64,000 bases of DNA. Source: Asterias rubens. Lineage: Eukaryota > Echinodermata > Asteroidea > Forcipulatida > Asteriidae. The stretch lies in contig NC_047068.1 in assembly GCF_902459465.1 (NCBI RefSeq), forward strand, positions 4,402,001 through 4,466,000, written 5' to 3'. Below the pieces are notes generated by a model, which saw nothing but the letters and a program-made list of their open reading frames with translations, did not search any database and was not told the origin of the DNA. Positions within the stretch are counted from its first letter, which is position 1; every line of letters starts with the position of its first letter. Below, piece by piece: positions 23,101 to 35,100 of this stretch. Both the position numbers and the translations under genes were made by a program.

Positions 23101-26100
23101 CATATATGATGAGTAAAGTTCTACTATGCCTAAGTTTATTATGGTATACCTTAGAAAGATGTGCTCTTCTTAATTTTACATTGACATGCAAAAAACATGG
23201 TAACTCGTGCTGCGGTAACTCGTGCTACAGTGTCCGGCCATTAACAACTTACTATTATTTCACAAAATGTCAAAGTTTCTTAAATAGCAGTCCTCAGCAA
23301 CTTGTAAAATAATTTTGCCCAATTTGCACAACTTCACCGGGAAAGTGGTCTCCTTTTATAAGGCTTCATATTCAACCACAATATTTACAAACCATCGACC
23401 GTCACAAATGTCAGTGTTTAGGTCTTTAGTTGTTTGCCTGCCACTGCCTACCATAGACCCCAGACATTAATATTGCATTTATGCATATCATTATATGCAG
23501 AAGAGAGCTCTCTGTTGTTGCCAAGTAATACTTGGTAAAACTAACTGAATCCTCCTGCTGGTTTAGGGGAGAGTGAATTGTGGTAACTTGTGCTACATCG
23601 GTAACTCGTGCTACCGGTAACTCATGCTACAGTTTTTAACGGATCATTAAAATGTAGTAGATAATGCTTGACAGTTTAATTTCTTATAAATACTTGAGGC
23701 ACCAATAGTAGAAGATAGATATTAATTGGCATCAATTAAAGTGTCACCATTTTGTAGTAAAATTAAAAAATGTGTGTTTCGTTAACTCGTGCTACACTAT
23801 ATCTAAAGTATCTGAAGGTAAGCGATGAAAATAAAAGTGGAGGGTGGTGGTTAAAATTTGATGAATATTTCTTGTACACTATATTTCATGGATATAAAAT
23901 GTAATGACTTTTATTGAAAACTGCTTATTGCTGAAAACATTGGACCTATTTGAGAAAAGTCAAAGTTTTTAAAGTTTTCCCACTGAAAAATACACTTTCC
24001 AAACAAATGATTTTTTATAATCAAACTGTGAAGCAAATCCTAAAAAAAGTTTTGAAGTTGATCCTGGCATGTGTTTGGAATAATAAGAAAGTGTAAAGAA
24101 ACATGTAGGCACAATTTTATTTTTTTGAGTCATGTCCACTTTGGCTTGGAAATGCCCACATGTACATGTAGGTGTCAACAGCCTCTGGAAAAAATAATTG
24201 TAACCTTGAAGTGGCCTTCAGGCCTTGTGTGTCAGGCAACTTGCATTCAAAAAAAAAAGTAATTACCAATAGTGTACTGTCCATTGTCTTTTTTTAAGTA
24301 AAAATGCTACTGAATACAATGTAGTTCAGGTTTTTTATACATTTTATTTGAATTAGTTGTCTCGGACAACCATAATACACAATGACCCTGACAGGACAAC
24401 ATATTAAGATCATACTTGTTAGGGGCCTAAACGTTTGTAATGAAACAGGAAGTGAATTCTGAAATTCTGACCAAAAGAACAAAACCATGCTGATGTAACA
24501 TGTTAAACATGACCATGCAGTTTCAGTGTCTATCATGTCTCTTAACTGGGTTCCCCGGTGTATGTCTGCACCGTTCAGACCTGATGGGCAAGGGGCACTA
24601 AGGCATTTTCTCTTTGAGTGCACCTTTATGAGGTATTTCTAAATTTCTGTTGGAACATTCAAGGAGCACCAAGCCAATATGAAATAACAGTGTTGTTTTC
24701 GAATTCAGCTTCTGTTCAATATTTATGGTCATTATTCTACATTGTTAGGCGCAAGTCATACCTTATCGCAAATACTCGGTGTGCGCATGTTTGGAGTGGA
24801 ATGAGGTGCATGTTGGTCTACATGTAGCTAGTGATCAAATTAACAGTTAGTGCTTGTGCAATGGGTGTATTGCGTAAAGGTCTACATGTACGAATGTTGT
24901 CCTGTCAGAGAAATTGTGTCAATCAGTGAGCAAGACAACATAATTCACATAAAACAATTTCCACAGACAACTGTTTTTCATTGTCCCAGTAATGGCAATA
25001 GTGCCTACAAGCCAACAAAAGATTGGTCTGTATGTACTACACAATGTTCGTCTACAGCCTTTAGCTATGCTTTACAATGGAACTATAAATCACTTAGTGT
25101 TACATGTACATGACTTATGTAGTTGGCTAGTGTTCTGTCTCTGTTCTGCGATTGTTTGTGCTGAGCAGTAGTAGCCTTGTGAAATTATTTTTGCTGGTTC
25201 TAATAAAAATAATTATTGGTTTAAAACAAATTTTTATGCAGGCCCAAAGATGCTGTCAAGGCCATCAAGAAGAGATTGATTGGGAACAAAAACTGGAAAG
25301 AAGTCATGTTTTCGCTCACGGTAAGTAATTTGGGGCCTATAGACCCTTATAGGGTGTCATATTTTATCGCTCACATTGCTGGAGTACTTACACGCCAGTC
25401 AAGCACATGTGATATTAGTGCGAGTGGTTTAGAGCATCAAATTCAAGTTCTGATGGTTGAGTCATTGGAGTGTGTGTTTGAATTGCAGTCTTGAGCAAGA
25501 TTAATTGCTTCTCTTCACCCAGGGGTACAAAGGGGTAGTGTGAGGGTAAAAGTTTATAATGTGTATGAGAAAAGGCCTTTAGAGGGCCACAGCAGCCCAG
25601 AGTTGTATACTCCCCAGTGAGCTAAGAAACATTAAAGGAATGTTATAGGCCCAATGGTTAGGGCAAGAATGTAAAATGAATAGGCCCTACATAAGAATTA
25701 GTTTTATTGTTACGAAATGCAATAGGGCCTACTGGATGGCTTTACTCATAAATGGTGCATAGTGTGTTACTCACAAGCCTGAGGAAACCTAGGGTGCTTA
25801 GGGGTATAGCCCTACTCTTTACTCCTAAGTGTTTTGGGTTCTTTTACAAACATTGTACCAGAACTTGCGGTTACATATGTCCCATCAGAAGGATAATTCA
25901 TGGTAAAGTACCACATTAAACGTCTCAATGCGCTTTACATTAGTGCCCTGGTCCTTGGGCTTATAACATTCCTTTAATCTTTCTCAGTTCCCTGGGGAGT
26001 TAACAACTAAATTAGTAGTTAGCCAGCTGCACTTCACATTATTCAATTAGATTTAAATGTATGTATGTGACTCGTTTCCTACATAGGTCTTGGAGACATG

Positions 26101-29100
26101 CGTCAAGAACTGCGGCCACCGTTTCCACATTCCCGTCTGCAAGCAAGAGTTCGTCAAGGAGCTAGTGAAGATCATCCAGCCCAACATGAACCCGCCCACG
26201 GTGGTCCAGGAGAAAATCCTAAGCATCATCCAGTCATGGGCAGATGCCTTCCGCAGCAAGCCGGACCTCCAGGGCGTGGTCAAGGTGTATGAGGAGCTCA
26301 AGCAGAAGGGGATCGAGTTCCCGGCGACAAATCTTGATGAGTTGTCACCTATTGTGACCCCTCAGAGGGTGAGTGGGTCATTGTTTACTCCATCCATCCC
26401 AAGGTGTCAAGGGCGAGTGGTTAAGTTCATCAAATTCAAGTTCTGGTGGTTAAGTCATCAGAGTGTTGGTTCGTATCCCTGTCTTGACACTTGTGTCATT
26501 GGGCACGATGCTTTGACGTATAGCAACTGTCTCTATAGTCTGAGGAATTCAAGTGGTACATGTATATTGTTACTATAAGCAAGTCATTGTACCAGACATT
26601 ATTCAAATCTAACTCGGGAATGGCTTATTGAAAAACACAAGACCATCAGACTAGTCTGGTTATTGGCCCGGGACTCAAATCACTAGCCTCGGGCTAGCGG
26701 TCCAGTGTATATTTGTAGCCCTTGGAATGCCTTTTGTTCAAAGAACCTCTTGCACCCTGTTTACAGTAGTGTTTTCTTATCTATTATCCAGGGAACACCT
26801 GAAGTTGACCCTGCAGTCAGACGCCAATCTCCAACTAGACAGGTAAGTCCGTTCATAAGTGTCTAAACGAGCTTTAAAGGCACTGGACAGGTTTGGTAAT
26901 TGTCAAAGACCAGTACTCTCACTTGGTGTATTTCAACATAATGCATAACATAATAAGCCTGTGAAAATTTAAGCTCCATTGATCATCTTTGTTGCAAGAA
27001 AATAATGAAAGAAAAACACCTTTGTTGCACAACTTGTGTGCTTTCAGGTGCATAATGAAGCCTTTTATTATTAGATTGAGAAATTACCTTTTTTTTCATA
27101 AGCTACCTTACTTTACAGGGAGTCGTTTGTCACAATGTATGAACACTTGTTCATTGCTTAATTACCATGCAAGTTTGTATGCTAACATTTATTTTAAGTA
27201 ATTACCTATTGTGTCCATTGCCTTCAATACCATATTTATCTCACAATGAAGACTGGCAATGGCTTCAATAAGGAAATCCAATATTTGTGAGGAAACAGAA
27301 CAAAACAGACAGGCATGACATACTGGCAAGATTGTGTTCTGATTATGTTATTGATTGCTTTTGTACAGCCCTCTCAACCGCAGATGCAGCCGCAGATGCA
27401 ACAGCAGCAGATGCAGCCGCAGATGCAACAGCAGCAGATGCCGCAGATGCAGATGCAGATGCAACCGCAGATGCAGCCCCAGATGCAGGGGATGCACCCA
27501 CAGATGCAACAGCAGTTTACGACCCCCTTTCCTCAACAGCCACCACTCAACACTGGGCCCATCGCTGCACCAATGAACATGCAGGCTCCCCCTACGGCAG
27601 CCCCAGTTGGTCTGACCCCAGAGCAGCTTGCCAAACTCAAACGGGACCTTGAGGTCGTCCTGGGTAATGTCAAGGTCATGTCTGAGATGTTGACTGAGAT
27701 GGTGCCTGGCCAAGAAGAATCTGGTGACCTGCAGCTTCTCCTGGTAAGCAGACTCCTCAAATTTTTGTTAATATACTTCGCAGAGGCAAATGAGACGATA
27801 GACCCTTCCTATGAAATATGTAAAAAGCACATGTCCGTGCGCACTTACACTTTGGTTGGCAAAATGGAGGAACATTAAGCATGTGGATGATGGCGTGACG
27901 CAGACATGTTTATGCGTCTGCTTAGTGCACATCTCTATTAATGGCGTTTGCCAACCAATAGGGTCAGTTTTAATTCTTTAGGTATACAATTTTGTCATTG
28001 CGGTGCCCTTCTAATAATAAAAGTAGCTCGACCTTATAATACTTGAATTGTGTGTGTTTCAACCTTGAGTTGTGGTAATACTTGTATTAACTGTTTTTTC
28101 TCTGTGGTTTTATTTTATAGTGGCATGCATTTTAATGGTTTTCTTTTTAATTGTTCGGCGCCAGGAGCATGTTTCATGGATGGGCCCTATATAAATTGCC
28201 ATTATTATTTATTATTATTTGTGTCTCAACTTTAACTGAGAATATTTGTTCCTTAGCTTTGAATTGTTTGAACATTTGTGTCTCAACGTTGCGTTATATG
28301 AAGATTTATGCCTCACCTGTGATTTGTTTTAACACGTTTCATTCACATGTTTCCTCAGGACGTGAACAAAACTTGCCGAGCTATGCAGGGAAGAGTGGTT
28401 GAACTTATTAGCTCCATCAGCAATGAAGAAGTCACAGGTATGTCATAAATTCTCATTCTTGAATTTTCCCTTTGTTATCTTTAAGTGTTTTAAAGGCAAC
28501 CATTCGATTGGTTTAATCGTATATAAATGTAGTTGTATACAATAAACGTGTGATTATTTAGACAGTGGTTGTATTTTTCAGATTTTGAATATGTCCATGC
28601 AGGTAGAATAATCCCTGTTAGGAATACACAATCTGACTCAGATTTAAATTTGGGGCAGAAAAACTGATACCATTTTACAAAACCACATTCCTTTTAAGTG
28701 AAATGTTTTTCAAAATGCTTTATACTACCGGAAGCTGCTGCTTCTAACCAATAATGTGTTGACATTAATTTTATGCGTGATTACCAAACAGATACCTTCC
28801 CTTAAACTTCCCTTTGAGCTATGGCAGGATTCTTTGTTGTATAAATGGTGGGCAATTGACACTGCTAATTAAGTCAAAGATTTATTGAACAAAAATGTTG
28901 GAAATTTTCTCACTCAGGTGAACTTCTGAGGGTCAATGATGATCTGAACAATGTATTTGTTCGCTTTGATCGCTTTGAGCGCTACAGACAGAGCCAGGCC
29001 AACCCACAACCCCAGATGGGAGTCACTCAGATGCCGCAACCAACACCAGCACCACAACCTGTAAGCTTGACTTTTTTCATATTTTATCCTGGCTTAAACA

Positions 29101-32100
29101 CTCATACTTCTAAACATAATATTCTTTTTGCCCTTGGGAAAAATTAGGAAAATGTGATTAAATAGCCTGAATTGAAAAATCTGTTAAAGGGACATGTTGC
29201 CTTGGATTAGGCTTTTGTCTATGAAAAGCATTTGAAATCATTTGGTATGAAATGCATGAGGTTAAAAAGATGTTTTAAAAGTAGAATATAACAATGCACA
29301 CAATTAAGCATATGAAATTATTCATCTTCCACCTCTAGGATCCCGGTGTGGCGGTTTCAACATTTCCGCTGTGTTCAGTTTTCCGAATGACCAAATACGG
29401 TAGCATTACGTCATGCGATGCCTGCGCACAGCAAGCGAAAGTAGTCCATTTTTAGTGCTGTATTGAGTCATCCGTTACCCTCCGGTAGCTGCATGTGGCG
29501 GCGTCCACGAGTCGAGTACAACTAGCGGCAAACGCGTGGATCGTATGAGTTGTTTTTTATGCAAGCAGAGTGTGACCTACCTAAAGTTGTACCCATGAAT
29601 ACATGTAAAGATGGGGCAAGAGATTATGTGACTACACAGGAAAGAATCGTAATATAAACAATTTGGGGGTCACTGCTGAGAGAACTACAGTACTCGCCAG
29701 GGTAATACTCGCGGCGGTACTCCTAGAACTATTTCAGTTTCGTCCGGGGTACTCCTAGAACTATTTCGGTTTCGTCCGGCTATCGTCTCCCGTAACGGGA
29801 GACGATAGCCGGACGAAACCGAAATAGTTCTAGGAGTATCGCGGCGGTATCTGACAGGTCACCCGGAAAACTGAACACACCGGAAAGCTAAAACCGTTCG
29901 AACAACGTGCTGATATGTCCGACTACGTCACCCGAAAAACTGAACACGGTGGAAGACTGAAACCGCCACACCAGTTCGAATCACACTGGGGGCACTATGT
30001 GGATTGGGTTTTCAGTCCTTAATTGACGGCATACGTGTAGGTTTCCCTGGAATAGTTCTCTGGGGATTTCCTCCCACATTTAAGACTAAAGTTTCCTTCC
30101 TTGTCTTTGTTCATTCCGTTCTTGGCTGGTACAGTGATTGAGTTCGCTTAATTCTGAGAGTCCTTGGCTTCATAACCAGATGAAATGAAATTAGTTACCT
30201 GTTCGTGTGGTCATTTAGCCTCGAGAGTGACTCTGCTAGGGACGAAACGTCAGGCCATTAACTATTTTTTGCATAAATGAAATGAAAGCCATTTTTCAGG
30301 AATTGTCACATTTGTCCAATCTCATCCCTGTTTAATGCTGATGGTTTGTTTTTCTCTTTAACAAGAATGCTCCATTATACTGTGAACAATACCCTGCTGT
30401 ATATCCAGGTATGGTGATGAGATTACAGGCCTGTATGCTTCGTTATTGAAAGGGCAAGGGCACCAAGGCATTTTCTTCTTGGTTAAGGGCACCCATGAGA
30501 AAATTTCTACTATAGCAAGGCAATGACCAGGGGGCATCGAGGCAATCGCCTTTGTTGCCTCCCTGAAGTACAGGCCTGAGATTAACACCTACATGAATGT
30601 ATGATGAGAGTCATAGTTAAAGCACAGACATAAACGTTCCTCAATTATCAATCAAACTTTTAGACGTTTTGTAATTTGCTTTTATCACGCATTGTCAAAT
30701 TTTATTTTGGTCTTGATGGGTTCTTTGAAACTCCAGACCTGCTCACTGCTTTTTAAAAATGCCCCTTGGTTTGGAGAGTTTTCTTGAGCGCTTGTTCAAA
30801 AGCTTGAATGTCAAAGGTCACCTGTAGCCTACGGTAGTGAAGTTTGCTATTCATTTCTACACTCGTGGTTCATACTATTGTTTGAACTACACTAATGTTT
30901 AAACCACATGCATATATTGTTTGTAAGTTGTCAAATGATCAGCGTCCTTTTGACCCCCTTGGCGAGGGCGTCCTACTAAATTGACTTTATGTATGTGCAC
31001 TTGGAGTTTGAAGACTGATGACGTCAAACTTAATTAATCGCGATTATATCGAATATCGCGATATATTGTCAGCGATATATCGTGAATAAAATAAATCGAT
31101 ATCGCCCAAGCTTTATTAGTATGCATGTATTGAAGAGTTTGCGGTAACACCATGTAATAACAATCTCAAAATGAGTTGGGGTGGTTCTGAAAAGAACCGT
31201 ATGCATGTAGATACAATGGGATACAAACAAACTTAAAGTTTAGCCTTGAATTTTGACCTTGACCTTTGACCTTCATGATTGCGCAGGGACTCAATTGGTG
31301 TGTTTTATTAGCTTCCCCAAGTGTACCGGGGGTATATATATACATACATGTGCGCGTGGTAGTCGCCAGAGACCCTCTGGTGAGCTGGGTTTGTAGTGTC
31401 TGAAACTGGGGCAGACTGGAGTATTGCGTAATGGCTAATCGAACTCCTGTTAGCTAATCAAACGCACCCTTTATGTACTCATACCGCACTGGTGCCGTTA
31501 TCATTTACTCGGTTCACCCTTTTGTTTTTGGAATTCATTTCCCCCAGAATGGTGTCAGCAGTGTTCCTCCGCCCTACCCCGCAAACTCCGCCCCTCCACC
31601 CCTCTCTGCAGCCCAGCCCACCCTGATTGACTTTGGTGCCGATGAGCCTCCTGTACCCAATGCTTATGCTCAACCTGCCCCAGTCACATCATCTGGGGAC
31701 ATGTCACAGCAATTTTCTAATCTCGGTGAGGGCTGTTTGGTTTTGTTCTTATTTTTTTGAAATTTTGGTTCAATAAGCCATTTGCATGTTAGATTTGAGT
31801 ATTGTCTGGTACAATGCATGCTTGACTATTGAGACAATTGCTGTGTTACATGATTAAGGGCAAGCTTTTGCGTAGACTTTATGTAAGAGATGATGAACAC
31901 CCATACACAATTCTGAATGGATGTGTCACAGGGTTTGCTCATCTGAAGGTTACTATGCAAAGGCTTGCCCCGAACCATTTGACATAGCAACTGTCATTTG
32001 ACATTACAACTGTACATGCAGGTATAATACCGTATTGGTAAGGACATGAAGGATAGAAAACATCTTGTTTGGTTTTAGTCTGAAAGCTAAGGCCTGGTTC

Positions 32101-35100
32101 GCACTTCATGCAAATGCAAAACGAATTTTGACATCACAAATTCGCTAGGAATAATTCGCATCAGTTGACTTGTACTCAACTCCTGCAAATCATTCGCTGC
32201 GAAAACAGGGCTGTGACGTCAAAATTTGCTTCGCAATCGCAGGAAGTATGAACCGAGCTTTACTGACTATGAAGTTCATACTAGGAAAATTTTGCTGTGA
32301 AATGTTTTGCTCTGAAATGAAGTCATATTTGAGAAACTATACCTGAAAGGATAAAGTTGTTTACACGCTAAGAATTGTGCATATTTCTGCACTATTTACT
32401 CCTGACTCACACACCTGATTAAGCCCAAATTTTCATAGTTTTTCAAGTATATGGTTGATCACATGAAACATGAACACTGTTCGTGACTTGACTAAGCTCT
32501 AGCGATCATGTATAAAACCTTAAAATTGTCTTGAAGAATTCTATAAAACTTACTCTTACCTAGAATAGATGGTGTAGACCTTGTGCAAATTTGATTTTAA
32601 TGTGTGCATCAGTACTGGTGTGCATGATTCTGTTTTGATTTATTTTTTGTCAACTTGTGAAATAGTGAAATAATATACTTGTGTAAACATGGTCTTTCAT
32701 GTAAGCATTTTTTGAAGCTTTGTGTGTTGTGGATGAACAGGAAGAGACTATAAACAAATAGTAAACTTGCGGGAACAACCATGTGTAAGGTTTCCTGAAG
32801 ACGAGCAGAGTATACTGTTTGAATCATTGAGACCAAACCGGCTCTCTTCAGAGCCAAAACTCCCTCAAAAGAGATTTACACATGGTTATACCCACAATTT
32901 TACTTATTATTTATAGTTTCTTCCTAAGGTATTTCATGTGTTATGAAATTACCTGAAATCTAATTTGGTTGTGACTTTTTAAATTTCTCCTGCTGCTAAC
33001 CAGACTTAGCTGGTGGGAATGTGAGTCAAACGTTAAATCAGATCAACTCGACGCCAGCGGTGCCCTCTGATGAGTTTGATATGTTTGCACAGAGTAGACA
33101 GACTACCTACACAGACAGCAGGAAAAGGTTAGTACACTAAGTATGTGGGTCAGGGTTCATATTTGGGGTGTAAGCTGGAACTTGCTCCCTACCGGAACAC
33201 TTCATCTGTATAGCAGTTTGAAGGCATTGGACACTATAGGTAATTACTCAAAATAGTTGTTAGGATAAAAACTTACTTTGTGACCAGAAATGGAGAGCTA
33301 CTGATAGTATAAAACATTCTGAGAAACAACTCCCTTTAAAGGAACTTTATTATTGAGAAATTGAGGTATTTTTCCACTCAATCATTTGAATCTGAGAAAG
33401 ACTTCAGGCCTGAAGCCTTTTTTAGGACTCTGAAAGCACACAAATTTGTGCAACAAGGGTGCTTTTTCTTTCACTATTCTCTTGCAACTTCAATTACCAG
33501 TTGAGTCAAAATTTTCACAGATTTGTTATTTTATGCATATGTTGGGATACACCAAGTGAGAGTTCTGGTCTTTGACAATTACCAAAGGTGTCCAGTGCCT
33601 TTAAGACCTTTTCTTCATTAACTGCTCTCATCCACATCCTTGAGAAACAAATTGTAAATCAGTCATTGTTACTATCTCTTACATGATGATCTACATCCCT
33701 ACTTCAGTGGCAGTACGTATCAAGACATTTTGAATTTGGACCAATCAGGAGTCACGATGGGGAATCTGGTCAATGCAAGAGCCAATCCGTTTTCAGCTGC
33801 CCCAGTGGCCCAACCAACTCAGGTGAGTTTCAGCAAATTTCATTCCATTGACAATGTGCCGTGTGAGGGCATTTTCAAACATATTTGTATCACTTCCAAG
33901 GTTATCATTCATTCATACCCAAAACAATTATTAAAGACTGGAAGACATTATCACCACAGATATCATATCCATTATGGACAATAAAACCTTTAAAGGAGCT
34001 GTTACAACTTACCTCTAAACCAACAAAGAGACAGAACGCCGATTAAAACTGTCTAGGACAAATTGCGTATACACCCTAAAGTGATAAAGATACTATTTAG
34101 AGCGCCCTCACTCGGTAAAAAGTACGGCGCACTTGGTACAGTTTTTGATCTCCTCATCATCGTTGCACATTGCATGTCACACTCAGGAGGATTAAGCAAA
34201 TTCCAAGTGTTTTAAATTGTTTTGGGCCCAATTTCATATAGCCAGTAGGCACAAAAAACTGCCTAGCATGGAAAATCTTGCTAAGCAGAAAAAGGTTTAC
34301 CAGCCAACATTCCATTAAAGTTAATATTGTTGCGACTGGTGCCCATTTGTGAATCATTATTTTCTGCTAAACAGCTTTATGAAATTGGGCCCTGATGTGT
34401 TCATTTTTGAATCACTCACGTACCAAAATAAAGTCACTTTCAAAGAAGTTTACCTGATATGCAGGCTCCTTATTTTCATTATTCATTTTATAATTGTTTT
34501 AATTTTGAGTTATCATTTGCAATATACATTTACTTGTCACATCCCCACGAAAGGAATATGGCTTGATTGTGAATGTTCATTCATTTTTCTGTTGTTTTAT
34601 TTGGTATCGTTTTTAAAATGACGTTCTCATTCATCATGTCTGATACTTGTTCATGCTCGTATCAGGAGACTGATCCTGATGCATTAACTGAAGAGGTAAG
34701 CATGGACTGTCTGTGGTTTGCTGCAAAAACCGCAAACTTATCCCAGGATTTTTTATCCTTTGAAAATCTATTTACTGACAATTGTGGCTGTTTAATCCTG
34801 CATTTAGATGCTTTGAAAATATATAAACATGCTGTTTGTACTAAATCAAAGAAGTGTTGGACCGGCTTGAACACATAGTTTCGGTAAAAGGGTGTCCAAA
34901 TCTGCTGGAAATTTAAAAGCTGTGTGTCCAATTTTTATACTTATTACAATACATTTACATGTAAATGACAGATAACACAGGGTGTCCAAATTTAAAACAT
35001 GGTATCCAAAAGACACCCAAACACCCCTCTGCCTAACACTGTGCTTAAGCATGCTTTTGGTTTGCTGTCTGGTTTTGAATCCTCTTTACTTCAGTTTACA

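Noticed and set aside
26053-26301. Minus-strand protein over the VHS exon
   Set aside because: It is the reverse shadow of the strongly conserved TOM1 exon 4.
27287-27713. Alternating Ala/Asp-rich frame and Leu/His-rich minus frame over TOM1 exon 6
   Set aside because: Both are other-frame readings of the cagatgca-based repeat; the TOM1 frame joins correctly to conserved exons.
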